Positions 12,868-24,847 of a DNA stretch of 64,000 nt are shown here, one piece after another (the stretch's first letter is position 1; the number at the start of each line of letters is the position of its first letter). The translations under genes and the position numbers were made by a program. Source of the DNA: Exophiala sp. HKRS030. Lineage: Eukaryota; Ascomycota; Eurotiomycetes; Chaetothyriales; Herpotrichiellaceae. The notes beneath the pieces are model-generated. The model saw only the letters and a program-made list of their open reading frames with translations. It had not been told where the DNA came from and ran no database searches. Location of the stretch: NCBI GenBank assembly GCA_023897205.1, contig JAHWDD010000004.1, positions 2,604,001 through 2,668,000 of the forward strand, written 5' to 3'.

Positions 12868-15100
12868 AGGTATGTACGGATAGGGTACTGGGTACTTATT
12901 AGGTGCTCGATACTGGGTTTAGTACCTACGTACCCCTTACGTCCTCCATGTAAGCACTCTAAAGAGTCACAAACCGGGGGATGTTACCTACTGAGGTAGA
13001 CTTGGGCAACTCGCACGGGGCTCAATTGCTTTGCCTAAGTTAGATACGAGGACCTTTCGGTCCATATCAAGGCTGATTAGGGTCTTCTGTAACCCCAGAT
13101 GTCGCTTTTGTTTCATTCCATCTCGACCTATTTCATTCTGAATTATAGAATTGGAATCGAGACCATTGCAGTCGCATTTCCGGTGCCGAATGACTGAACG
13201 ACTTGGTACATAACAGTACATTCTCGTCCAAGGCATAAATCCGGAATACACTCGCACAATTATCGCTTAAGCAGCAAGCGAGGGCTTGGGGGGGACCTAC
13301 CTTACCTAGGTAACGAGTACGCAGAGGTGCCTGGTACACATGTATTCTATACTCCGTACCGAGACTTGTACTCCGTAGGTAATAATGCTCCATCCATCAC
13401 GGTTACATTTCCGGCTTCCCAACAACGATGGCTCACCCTTATCACCTTGACTCGCCGCACTGCTCGTGCATTCATTCATTCGATTCCCTTTTAGGCGAGG
13501 AGCAGCAGTCTCATGGTGAGTTTCGTCTTGGCCTTCGTTTAGAAAAGTAGTACCTCAGGTGATCCGCTAGGGGTGCTGGTTCCGTCTATTCACACACACA
13601 AGTCCTTCACTCTCTTTCACTCTCCTCTGTCCTCGAATTTCCTACTCGTACTCGTACTGAGTAGCTTTCTCACGTCTCAGTCTACGTTCTCCTCCTCTCT
13701 CTATCTCTCTCTCTCCCACGTCGTCGTCGTCAGCAACAATGCAAGTCAGATTTTGGCGACTTTTCTTCGCATTCGGCAAGACGGCAAGAGCCACTAAAAG
13801 ATCATCCGCCGCCATCTCCGATTCCCGTTAATTTCCAGGCGGTTTTTCAGTGCTCCGAACACTGTAGGTCTGTATGAGATTGTTTTCCTTTCCCAAGCCC
13901 ACCAGCCCCCGTCTTCGCCGGACATGATCTTCCAGAGCTCCATTATTCCCCTTCTGCCTGCCTTGTACGGAAAGGAAGTTCGGCCACATCCTGATCCAGT
14001 CATCGCCCTTTTACGGAGTACGGAACAAATGCATACGAGGACCCGTACTGAGGTCTCGTATGATCCTGCGGATACGCAGGAACAGCCTTTCCGACCCCTT
14101 CCTTGACTTGGGTTCAATATTTGGGGGGATCGTCCCCCAGCACCCTATGGATACAGTATCTTTACACGCATACCTAGGTAGGTACTCCGTAACATACCTG
14201 AAGGTGTCCGTGCTCGTTCATGACCGTGCGCACATAGCCACGTTGAACCCTTCTGCCGGCGTCGGCCCTTGTACAGAACCACGAGACACACTACTACTCA
14301 CAACCCTCGTAATCGTCCAAGGTAACCCGTAGCCAATTCTCATCGGTAGATCCCCCTTGCCTACAAACGAATCCTCGTCGGGGTTCTGAGGGGCTGATGG
14401 TTCGTTGAACCAGTCATGACCTGCATATACTACCTTATGGTTACGCTTGGTTCGCCGCCACCACCAAATCAAATACCACCTGCCTACGGATACTTGTTGT
14501 ATTACTCCCGATCCCTAAGTGTAGTTACTACCCAAGATACCAACCAACCATGATTGCATTAATCACTTTTTTTTCTTTCTCGCTCTCACGACTCTTCTTC
14601 CCATGACTCGCCCATCCTCGTAACAGACGGTGGATCATTTATTCCCAACCTTTCCCCAAACTACTCGTAGTCCTCCATTACTACTCGTCGTGCGTACTAC
14701 TCGTACTTAGCGAGGACGAGTACCACACACACCTGGGCTGGCTCTGGCCTTTTCCCCATCATTCCACCGCTTCACGGCACACAGTTACTCCACCACTTTT
14801 CATCCGAAACTTCTGCCACACGACACACCACTCAACCAACCAGCCCGTCGAAAAACTTTCCCTCTCCAAAGCTGGTCCCCCGGTTCGATACCTGTATCGC
14901 GCGCGTCCTTCCCCCTTCGCCTGGTCCCGAGATCCTGCCTTACTGTATTCCCATTTGCCAAGTCGACCTGAAAAAAAAGTGCCTTCTACCGGAGGTCACG
15001 TCTTTCGTTTCTCTCGAAATTTCTTGATGCGTTTTCTGACATATCCCATTCCTGCCCTCTGAAGTTCCTTCAGCAACGAAGGCCAGCTCTCCTCGTCGGC

Positions 15101-16170
15101 ATGAGGCCCGCCAACACCACCAGTCTCTCTCCGCCAACCACTCCATCGAACAGTCTTCTTGTTACCAACAACACCAACCCCATCCCCAACAACGGTATTG
15201 CCTCGGTCCCCATATCGCGTCACAATCATCCGACATGGGACAAACCAGAAAGGGCCCGCACCAGCCATGCCTGTGAGCCCTGTCGCGAGCGCAAAACGAA
15301 ATGCGACGGCTCTCGCCCAGCATGTCGTCGATGCCTTCATACCGGCACCACCTGCTACTACGGCTACGGGAAAGGATGGCGAAAACGAAAGTGAGTGCAT
15401 TTCTTGAACTGTCGCTGGGAAGCAACGAGGCAGTATTCTGACTTTTTCGTGGCGCTCTGCAGGACGGCCGAGGATCTGACTGCCACCAGTCGGCGACTGG
15501 CACGGTATGAAACTCTCCTGAACGAGATCATGCCCATGGTGTCTCCCGAGGTTCGGGCTTTGATTGATGAGGCACGTGAAAACGTAAGTCGCTCACATCG
15601 GCTCGTTCGACGCCTTCATCTATGGCGGCTCACAATCATCAGGATACGTCGAATGGATCGGAAACGAACGACAATGACTACGGCCTTGGTCCTCCGCGGC
15701 TGGACGGGACCCTCTCGGGAGCTCCTGGTAGTCGCATCATACTACCACTCCCCGTCCCCAGTCCTCACGTGCCAGGCGCGTCGCGATCATCGACATCCTC
15801 GAGCACTTTCGAGCCTGCCGGGCCGCCAGCAACGCTTTCCACCGCAAGCTCGCAAACATCTCAGCGCCTCTCGCCCGACTCTAATCAGCTGACACGCTTG
15901 CCGTCCATTACTGCTGGTGGCATCTTGATCGAAGAGGAACGAGTTGCCGGCTTCTCACCTCCCAAGGCGCCAGGCGCGGACGTGACTGTAATGCCTGGGC
16001 TCGAGCGCCTGGCAGCCCTGCCTACCTCTCCGAGTCAATCGTCCCATGGAGGTTGGTCTACCGAGCCACCCCTAGGACATTTCCCTGCTGACAATCGGAG
16101 AAGACATTACGAGACCCCATCAGTTCTCCCCTGGTTAAAGAGCAACGAAGCTACCGTCGTGCCCAATTGA
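15101..16170 (+). CDS. Short Zn(2)Cys(6) transcription factor
   Basis: Three exons, 15101-15390, 15463-15583 and 15643-16170; 312 residues. The binuclear zinc cluster is complete: Cys58, 61, 68, 75, 78 and 85 in the spacing C-x2-C-x6-C-x6-C-x2-C-x6-C, followed by a basic GWRKRK stretch. A helical linker follows (RRLARYETLLNEIMPMV), then a Ser/Pro-rich tail to a stop at 16168-16170. No fungal-specific middle homology domain is seen, so the protein is short for the class. Either it is a naturally compact factor, or downstream exons were missed, or an older longer gene has been cut. It is the nearest regulator to the oxidoreductase block (3.6 kb away), which makes it a candidate pathway regulator by position only. 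Confidence 0.78.
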
Positions 16171-17698
16171 AACAGACAGGGGATAGATACGTTTGTACAC
16201 TACACCCCATGACGAAGACGACTACAATCATCATGCATGGCACGGACGTCACATCCGACGGCTGCACCTCCGGGTGGTTCTCTGACGCTCTCCTCAAGAT
16301 CCTCGAGGAGCCCTCCCAGAGAGGAGCAAGGAACCACTCCAATATTACTTTGCATATATTAGATCCGACGACGAAGATCCCAGCCTTCGCAAGCAACCGA
16401 AACACTCTCCATCAGAGAGTCAGGAGAGGAAAAAGGCAAGATCAGCAACCATGGCAAGGGTCTTGGGCATGACATGGCGCAGGCCATGCATGGTCTTGAC
16501 TGCTGAGCTGCTGCAACGTACCCTCCCTCGGCCCACAGCACGGGGAGGCGAAGCTGTATTATTGGCGAGATTTACAGGAGAAATGCCATTTTCCCCAACT
16601 GCATGTTTTGGCCGCGGTTATTCGATTGTCTCAACCATGGGAATTCTCTGGAATTCTTGCGCAGGAGCAGGACCCTTGAAAATCTCGATCTGGACCCTGG
16701 ATAATCACAACGAGCACTTTGCAACACCAACGGGGAGAAATGTTACTCCGTAGCACTAGGGATGAGGGCGCAGCCACGACTGGACGGAATTGCTGGGGAG
16801 TTCTGCGGACTAGCGGTATTTGGCCAACTGGGATGGAGTAGGCTTTGCCCTGTCTTCGGAACAACCGCGCCGCCGCTATTCAGAAAAACACCCGTCGGCA
16901 ATGTCTGGGGGGCTACGATTGGTCGGATCGGTGAAAATTGCCCTTCCATGGTTTCCGGCGTGGCGGATTCTTCTTCCGTCTTCGAGTTAGCAGTAATCCC
17001 ACGTCAATTCTCCTTGTGGTTTGGCCCGGGTTTTTTCTTGTTGCTGGAGTATTATTGTACCCCATCACCCGTACGGCTCAATCACCGACTATTGCGAAAC
17101 CCCATGGAATACTACGAGCTGGATTACCGACCATTGTGAAAAACTGGAATAGCTCGAGTACGGTTACTGCATACAGATAGTGGTTGACGAAATGCGGAAT
17201 GTGGTCCTGTGCACACAGTCTTGAGTCAAGTTGTCAAATACAACATTTGTACGAGGACTCGTACTGACACCCAACGTCGGGCGACTCCGGGGCCTCTCTG
17301 GTGATAGTTGTGACCTGTCATTCTGGTCAAGGCCCTGTCAAGACACGAACCGAAAACCACTTGATACCTAGGTAGGCCATTGCAAAGAGAGACTTCTACA
17401 AGCACAGGTATTGACAATAACACCTTACTGTACATGAGTTCCCACTGTGTCCTCGGCATATCGTTGTCACTGTACGATACCTACACCATCCCATCCAAGG
17501 CACCTTACTCCAACTGGCTCAAACCAACGTTGATTCCTTCTGATATCTACGTCGGGCATCTCGTGTGATCGCTTCCATCTCGTGTTTGAAATGCCCATTC
17601 GATTGTCATTGTCTTGTCGGTACCTGTTGCTACACCCCTCACGGTGAATGCCGATGTGGACATTTTCCTCTCTTGACAGTCAATTGCCGATCATGAAA
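16171..17698. other. Intergenic region
   Basis: No coding frame supported. Contains one TACTCCGTA (16744) and one TACCTAGGTA (17365). Possible degenerate 3' continuation of the upstream Zn(2)Cys(6) gene was looked for and not found. Confidence 0.5.
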
Positions 17699-17932
17699 TC
17701 AGAAGCCCATCCGGCGCACCTTGAGCTCCTCGACACTGGATCCTCCCTCGTAGTAGTCATCCTCCGGCCGTTCTCGCTTGCGCGAGCGCAGATCAACGCG
17801 ACTATCAGCTGAATTATTGTGTCAAAACTTTGTAGGTGTGTACTTTGTTACCCATCCCTCGACTCCTCGCCAAACAATACGAGCATCAGACACATTCTCT
17901 TTGGACGGATTATCGTTGCGCGCGTGGCTTGA
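17699..17932 (-). CDS. Two probable 3'-terminal exons of an unrecognised gene
   Basis: On the minus strand, 17844-17932 and 17699-17801 join in phase across a 42-nt GT-AG intron and give about 63 residues ending in a stop at 17699-17701. The reading is codon-like and charged: DARIVWRGVEGWV, then RSRKRERPEDDYYEGG and a terminal VEELKVRRMGF. The 5' exons could not be followed. Short open stretches between 18.1 and 18.7 kb, such as ILRGRTRIQDVLD, might belong to it but do not splice convincingly. I do not recognise the protein. It may be a real multi-exon gene with short exons or a decayed one. Confidence 0.35.
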
Positions 17933-19743
17933 CTGTGAGTCTACGATAAAATTAAAGCATTCCATCCCCCGAGCCAGGACTGACCTGGACGTTAGTTTTC
18001 TTCCCCACTACTACACGGAATGACTTTTTTATCGGCTACTTTGCACCGCATACCATAATCTTACGATGACTATCATCTCCCAACGATCAGGTTCTCTGAC
18101 TTGCGTGAAATACTTACCTTGGGTCACCTGTCTAGTACATCTTGTATACGAGTACGCCCGCGCAAAATGGCATGATTCGCGTGCATCACTCCATTGACAG
18201 TTGGCGGGCTCTGTACGAGTCATGAGTCTTCTGCATATTCCAGTTAGGTCCTTCTTTACCAAGCGTACACCGGGTATGTACTTGGAGAAGGTAAGTCGTG
18301 CTACTCTCATGGCGATCACAACAATAGCGGTACTGGAGCAACACACACTACGGCCGTTGTTGAATCACTGTATTATGGCACAGTCCAGCCAGCCAAGGCG
18401 GTATCATGCTATATCATCGCTGGTTACATGGCGCACCTCTTCCTCCGCACGTTGCTTATCACGCCTAGAGTCAAAGTACCCAAGAGATTGATCACACTCA
18501 TATCTTCTCGATCTTGTGCAAGTCTTCATCATACGGATTGCAAAGTCCGTATGTACTGTATGGTACACATTCATCTTCGTACAAAGACGATCTTACGGAT
18601 TAGAAACTCGTTCAAGCTGTCTCGTAAATCAATTCGCTTCAACACCTTTCCACCCAGCGTCAACTCTAAACATCCACCGTCACGAGTCTCGATCTTTTGG
18701 TTAGCAACAAAAACACCTCAAAGTTCCATGCTTTTTTGATGGGCACTTGTACTCCCCGGAATTGCATTCTCAGGGGGTCAACAAACAACACGAAATACAA
18801 AAGATTGCGCGTTGTTTTCAGCATCTAACTGACACCGCCGGTCGCAATCCTTCCATGCACAGTTCCCGTAACTAAAAGACCTAGCTTGAACCTTGAGCGA
18901 CTAGCCATGGCCAAAGAACACGAGAAATAAAAACTCTACACGCGACGAGTTGTGAACAACTGCATTAGGCAAGGAACTTGGTTCAAAAAGAAAAGTATGG
19001 GTCACCTGGACCCAGGTCAAAAAGTCATCTCCGGTCGGATCTCGCGACGATGGTCAGCACAGGTACATAGAGTAACCTGTACGGAGGACGGAAGTACTTT
19101 GCGGTACGTATGGTATCTGTCATGTCACGATTTCGTTCCCCTTGGCCTGGCCAGGAAACTAAACCTCGTCCTTCGGTTTCGGGGTTTACCTTTTGGTACG
19201 GAAGTACTAAGCCCAGGCTGGTTGGTATTTCCTTCAGGAGGCCAGACCAAATCAGCATACTTTTATTCGGTAAGCGGTCTTGGGTGTCCGAAATTGGGTG
19301 CAATGCCTTTTCCCGTACAGTATGTTTTCGAGACGGACAAGAAAACTCAAAGGAGCTTGCCACTACTACACAATCTTACCTTGGAGAAACTTGCCGGAAC
19401 GACTGTGTTTGTGTGGTATGCCTGGTGTCTGTCGGGAGAACCGTCATGATCGGCAGCATTCAACCGGGATCCTTCATGTATGGGCACGTTCTTCCCTACT
19501 CAGACGAGTACGTACGTCTTAAATGGCCCCCGAGCAGAGATACTGGACGCGCAGAGTACGCGGATGATGATCCGTTACAAAATTTGATCGTTGAGCTTCC
19601 CCCCCCCCCCAAGCCTTGACTAATTAACGTATCAAGACAGTCCAAACATTACATCTCCTCAGAAGACTCCTGGGTATCCTTTCGAAAGATCAAAAGAGGA
19701 CAACCAAAACTTTGATACCGCATGTATTAATGCCATCCCTGCT
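17933..19743. other. Intergenic region, possibly with missed minus-strand exons
   Basis: Overlapping short frames on both strands but none with a family signature. The 18.1-18.7 kb part may hold 5' exons of the gene ending at 17699. The 18.9-19.6 kb part has no supportable exon. Confidence 0.4.
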
Positions 19744-22041
19744 TCAAACCCTTGCGACCAACTTTTGGGCAAAGGCAAGTTGATGCCACCAGAGGCGCAA
19801 TCTCTTTCCAAAGATGTACAGAGGGATGGTGAAAAGACAGAGACCAAGTTGGATACCTCCGACGCTGTTGTTGTTACTGTCAGTTCACGGGTCGTCGGGC
19901 AATAGAGACAGGCAAGACTTACGTGTAGAAGAAATTCCTAGGTCCCTGAACTGTCACCCATTCATTGATGAACTCTGACGGTTGGGAATCAAGGTTAGTC
20001 GACTCTCATGATTACGTGGATTTACAGCGAAAATACTTACGGGAGAAGCCGTAAAACAAGAAATTCTTGATGACCATGATGATGATAAAGACTTCAACGC
20101 TGATGGCTTGATAGGCATCGTTGACGTAGCTGCCGACACAGACGGCTGAGAATTGGGCTCCTCCCTGCAAGTTATCATTAGTCCATGACATTTTGCCTCG
20201 AGTGGCGTGGCAGGTGACAATGGCCAGGAAAAGGCCGGCAAGGCCTATACTTACCAAGGTGAGACCAAAGACAATGCTGATACTAACAACACCGACGCCC
20301 TTGGAGATGAGATATCCAAACAAGTAATAGCCCAGGCCGCAGAAAACCGCGATACCAAAGACGAGGTAGAGACGGAACTCGGGTTCGTATCTACCAGCAT
20401 TGCGACGACTGAGCCATTTCGCGCTCCAGTCGGACAGCGGCCCGGCGACGGCGCTGGTGATGAGACCGACAACGATTGCTAGACATTGACAAGTCTGTTA
20501 GGATTTTTCAGGACTTACAACCAGAGAACTCAAAGATCAAGTGACTCACGTCCGGCCCACATATAACCAAGTTCCGTGGGTGTCAAAAAGTAAGGCGGCG
20601 CAGCAAAGATCTGGGCGATGACCAGGGAGAGACCGACGAGCCACAGCACCGGGAAAGCCAGCGTTATCAAAGCCCAGATGACGGCTGGGTTGAGCAAAGT
20701 GAGGAAAGGAGTGACGACCAGCTTCAGGAGCGAATCTTTGCTGTACACGCCACTCACGGGCGACAATTTGGCGACGAACGATCGGCGAGGTGGTTGGGCA
20801 GGTCCTGAATTTTCCTCCATTTCCACCGAGGCAGCCCCGGCCTTGAACTCTTCGGCTCTTTGCAGGTCCTGTATCGAGACACAGAGGTCAGCATTTGCCG
20901 GTCAGGTCGGTAATGACTTCTTACCTCTTCGGTCGTGATTTCACTCGTTTCGATACTGTGACGGTTGTACGAGACTTCCCAACCAAAGAAGATGGCGAGG
21001 AGCATGCCGATACCGACAAAGATGGTCAACAACCAAAAAACCCAACGCCACCCCAGATTCTGGGACAACTTCCCCGCGACAAGGGCAGGGATGTTGGAAA
21101 GCGACTGGTACATGATGACGAAGATGGCGGTACGTGTTCCTCGTTCGTGCACAAAGTACAAGTCGCCGATGAAGGCGTAGACGACGCTCTCAAAGTACGC
21201 CATGCTCAAGCCCTGGACCATGCGAGCACCCAGCATCGAACTGTAAGACGTGGCCGCGGCGGCCCAGATGGACCCGGCGAAAGCGCAGATCATGGAAAAC
21301 AAAAGGCCAGGACGTTTGCCGTATTTCCGGGTCCCGGCGGCCATAAAGGGGCCTATGGCGCCCGTGATCAAGAGGCAGTATCCGGCCAGGTAGGAGAATT
21401 GGGTGAAATTGATCTTGAGGTCCGTGATGAGTGGCACAGCTATTGGGGAAAGGGTGGGACCGAATCTGAGGGCAGAGAGGTGTCAGAAGAAGCATTCATT
21501 CACCATTCACCATTTTTGATTGTGAGTCGAGTGTTCTGCTTGTGCTAGTGCTGGTGTTGGTACCACTAGTTGTGGTCGTTGGAGGGAGATGGAAGGAATG
21601 AAGGAAGGAATACTGACCCCCCAATAGCTATATGCTCGTCAGTCGTGGGTAAAACACGAGGTACGTCGAGGGAAAGGATCACGCTACTTACTGACAATGA
21701 CACACCACATCATTATGACGAGAAGACAGTCGCGCATCCAGAGTGGCCAGTTCTACGATGAAAGTCAGTCACTAGACCAGTGTTGGGTGCGCGTCGATTG
21801 GCAGAAGCGGTGAGAGAAACCGAGAGGTTTGTCGACGACCATGTTCTCTTTTGATGGAACTTACCAATGGATCGTTCGGATCATCCGAAGGTTGAGGGAC
21901 GAGAACGACATGACTGTTTCGACCTGTTCCCTTTTTGAGGATGCGAGAGTTGTCGGCGACGGTTTGTGTGTGGACATCCAACAACGACGTGCCTGGGACG
22001 TGAGCGTTGCGGTCCTTGGGTTCGAGGATACCAAAGGCCAT
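19744..22041 (-). CDS. MFS transporter, DHA1-like drug:H+ antiporter type
   Basis: Nine exons on the minus strand: 21865-22041, 21692-21752, 21618-21627, 21465 down to 20925, 20550-20868, 20255-20478, 20041-20164, 19923-19974 and 19744-19864. All junctions are in phase; 542 residues. The N-terminus has the DDPNDPLNWPLW signature that precedes helix 1 in fungal DHA1 carriers. The loop after helix 2 has GTRKYGKRPG, a motif A variant. A run of hydrophobic helices, a charged central loop and six more helices follow. The likely role is proton-coupled export or uptake of a small organic molecule at the plasma membrane. It opens the oxidoreductase block and is divergent from the first monooxygenase. 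The 10-nt third exon is needed to keep frame and to build TIGGFGPTLSP. Confidence 0.85.
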
Positions 22042-23425
22042 TGCTCTGTTTTTGTTTTTTGTGGGATATGGGGGAGAAAAAGGGTCGAACGAATGGGGAG
22101 TACTGTAATATTCTCAGTAAAACAAGTGACGATCCTGGCTTGGTGAGATCCCCTAGCGATGCAAGAGTCTTGAGTAGATCTAAGGAGGAAGTCCGAGTCC
22201 CGGGTCAGGATCCGATCTTATACTTGTACTGGATAAGTACTCTTGTCAAGTTTTCATACTAGTCTGCTCAATCTAGAGGTCCGTGAATCTCGGACTCTTT
22301 TTTTATTTCTCCAACGGGCCCAAGAAGAACCTACGAAACATTCGGGCAAAAGAAGAAGGGGGAGAAACGTGGAAGTGGTCGTGGTCGATAAAATGGACGG
22401 CTCAGGCTCAACCTTGCAAAAAAACTGGGGTGGGGCTTCAGTATTTTGCTGATTACGGAGTACAGTAAACACTTTTGGAAGAACTCTTTGACCACAACTG
22501 GTCTATTTTGTCGGTGTCCAACCTCGCCATATTGTGGGATCCTTCTCCACCTGCAGGAAGGGGAGGGGCTGCAAGTTTCGAGGAGAGACTTGTTTCCCTG
22601 CTCGAAGTATGGGCGAGGCAACCCCGCGATTGATCACTAACCCTTGTGGATGGTAGAGTACAAGTACAAAGTACAAGAGTACGCTCGAGATGTATCAGGA
22701 TCTCGGGTGTGGAAAAGGAGGAGTAAAAGAGATAAAGGTGTGAGCACTCGTATGTACTCTTCGACTCTGACTGCTCTGCCCACGGTAAGTGTCTCGGACC
22801 TTCTATACTCTTGTACCATTGCAGAACAACATCAATAGCCAACAGGAGGGATTCTCTGTATTGCGAGTCGTGGTACGGAGTGACAACCCTAAGCAATAAT
22901 GAATAATCTGGGACGATTGGCGTTTTCGAGCAGCTCGCTTAAAACCATTGACTATTGTTTCTTGGGATTTCCTGGGCGGGTTTTTTTGGGCTTAAGATGA
23001 ATCATTATTACCAAGAAGTAACGGATACTTCTATAGTACTACTCCACGACTTCGGGTTCCTCTCTCATGATGGTTTCGTGCTTCACGGAATTTTCCCCCA
23101 ACCGCCAACCGCCAAACCCCCCCCCCTCCCCTCCCCCCGGTCCCCAAAACCCCATTCTCTCCAGACTCAAAAGAGAAACCAAGGCTGAAAAGTTACTCCA
23201 TACACCCTTTACAGTACCTCCCAAGTAGTAATTCCATGTGGGATTGTTTTGTTACTGTCTGGAACTTTTGGGTTTTTTTTTGGTATTTTTGTAAATAACC
23301 ATAGACACAACACTGAACACATCATCATTCTCGGCCGAAGTCTAGAACCTTAAAATCTTTTTCGGACATAAAAAGGACCTGACTTTCAGACTGATTGGAC
23401 GGAACCCAAAAAGAGAGAGAAAAGA
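22042..23425. other. Divergent promoter region, MFS transporter / monooxygenase 1
   Basis: 1.4 kb shared by two outward-facing genes of the block. Contains TACGGAGTA at 22454, GTAC-rich DNA near 22660-22690 and a C-rich tract near 23117-23140. A regulator site shared by both genes would be expected here, but none can be named from sequence alone. Confidence 0.45.
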
Positions 23426-24847
23426 ATGGGCTCGATATCTGAACGTCAAGGCCCTCAAGTCGTCGTCGCCGGTGGAGGTCCGGTTGGGTTGTTTGCGGCC
23501 TTGACTCTGGCTCGCAAGGGAGTCAGTGTCGTGGTCCTCGACAAGGCCGATGGCGTCGACACGTCACCTCGAGGGATGGCTTTTCAACCTTGTGCCATTG
23601 CCGAGATGATCGAGTCGGGGATCTACGAGGACGACGTCAAGAAGCAATGTATCTCCGACGCCGTCATTTCATGGTGGAGGGCAAGGACGGACGAGTCAAT
23701 CGGAACTGATGCGGACCCGAAACATCTGGCCACAATCTCGACGAGGGACATCTTGGAAAAGAACCCGGAGAATGCACTTGCCGGGTTGAACATTGGACAA
23801 GACGTCTTGTCACACATTTTGTTGAAACATCTCGCCACGTACCCTCACGCGGCGGTACATTGGGGCCATGAAGTTGTTGGGATCAAGCAACAAAACACCG
23901 ACAATGGCGGCGTCGAGGTGACTTACAAGGTCGTTGATGGGTCGTCGTCGTCGTCGTCGACAACTCAAACAATATCTACGCAATGGGTCATCGCCGCCGA
24001 CGGCGGAAGGAGTACGGTTCGAAAACTTCTAGACGTCCCCTTCGAGGGCTTCTCTTGGACCCGGGAACAGTTCGTCGCCTCCAACGTTTATGACCCCTTT
24101 GAAAAGTACGGTTTCACCACCCGGAATTTCGTCATCGACGGCGTCAACTGGGCCATCATCGCCAAGATCCGGGACGACGACCTGTGGAGGATCGCTTTCG
24201 GCGCCGACCCTGACCAGTCGGACGAAGAGATCAAAGCCCACTTGCAGGACCACTACAGGTATCTCTTCCCGGGTCCCGCCACCGGTTGGAAACTCGAGAG
24301 ACTCAACAAGTACCGACCTCACCAGAGGTGCGTGACGTCGATGAAGGTGGGGAGGGTCATGTTCGCCGGTGACGCGGCGCACCTCAACAACCCCATCGGT
24401 GGGCTGGGGTTGACGACGGGGATTTTGGACGTCGGTCCTTTGGGCAGGGCCCTCGCCGCGGTGATCCAAAAGGGAGCACCGACCGCCTTGCTGGACAAGT
24501 GGGCCCGGGCGCGGAGGGACACTTGGTGGCAGGCGACCAACAGGCAGTCGATCGAGTTCAAGAGGATCGCCCAACAAGGAGGGTACGGCAACGACCCTCG
24601 GGGAGTGTGGGACAAGGGTCAAATCTCAGAGGAGCAGAAGGACATGCTGGAACACTTTCACAACGCAACCCCGGAGGCAAAGGCCAAAGACGAGGCGCTG
24701 TACCAGGCCTTGAAGGATCCCAAGAAACAGGCGGCTGCCAGGGCCGGGGTCTGGAAACTGGCCCTCCCGGCGGATTGGATGGCCGAGTTCGAGGATGAGG
24801 ACGTCGTGAGGTGGAGGCAGTCCTTCAGACCTGTCGTGGACAATTAA
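23426..24847 (+). CDS. FAD-dependent monooxygenase 1 (group A, FAD_binding_3 type)
   Basis: Single exon, 473 residues. It has the three hallmarks of class A aromatic hydroxylases: the dinucleotide-binding GGGPVG (16-21) after a beta strand, the DG motif AADGGRSTVRKLL with Asp192, and the GD motif AGDAAHLNNPIGG with Gly315-Asp316. Such enzymes use NAD(P)H and O2 to hydroxylate, or oxidatively decarboxylate, phenolic acids in the cytosol. There is no C-terminal thioredoxin-like domain of the phenol hydroxylase type, so it is nearer the p-hydroxybenzoate or salicylate hydroxylase size class. The substrate is not predictable. The gene differs from monooxygenases 2 and 3 in having no intron and a GC-rich third codon position. 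A GTC repeat at 23941-23959 encodes a Ser run. Confidence 0.9.
   Translation: MGSISERQGPQVVVAGGGPVGLFAALTLARKGVSVVVLDKADGVDTSPRGMAFQPCAIAEMIESGIYEDDVKKQCISDAVISWWRARTDESIGTDADPKHLATISTRDILEKNPENALAGLNIGQDVLSHILLKHLATYPHAAVHWGHEVVGIKQQNTDNGGVEVTYKVVDGSSSSSSTTQTISTQWVIAADGGRSTVRKLLDVPFEGFSWTREQFVASNVYDPFEKYGFTTRNFVIDGVNWAIIAKIRDDDLWRIAFGADPDQSDEEIKAHLQDHYRYLFPGPATGWKLERLNKYRPHQRCVTSMKVGRVMFAGDAAHLNNPIGGLGLTTGILDVGPLGRALAAVIQKGAPTALLDKWARARRDTWWQATNRQSIEFKRIAQQGGYGNDPRGVWDKGQISEEQKDMLEHFHNATPEAKAKDEALYQALKDPKKQAAARAGVWKLALPADWMAEFEDEDVVRWRQSFRPVVDN
23941..23959 (+). repeat. In-frame GTC/TCG microsatellite in monooxygenase 1
   Basis: Six GTC units in a row encode a poly-serine stretch in an apparently exposed loop between the substrate domain and the DG motif. 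Triplet length keeps frame. Confidence 0.85.

Larger units (their letters stand above)
11264..15100. other. Gene-poor region with repeated short motifs
   Basis: 3.8 kb without a supportable gene. It carries exact TACGGAGTA/TACTCCGTA copies at 12859, 13350, 13369, 14012 and 14183, and TACCTAGGTA palindromes at 12330, 13303 and 14171. A CT-rich tract lies near 13590-13720 and homopyrimidine runs occur near 14570. The last kilobase is probably promoter and leader of the Zn(2)Cys(6) gene. Confidence 0.55.

Noticed and set aside
18952..19619. Overlapping frames of 112-169 codons between 18.9 and 19.6 kb
   Set aside because: Frames on both strands overlap each other, lack domains and contain in-frame splice-like and motif sequence typical of intergenic DNA.
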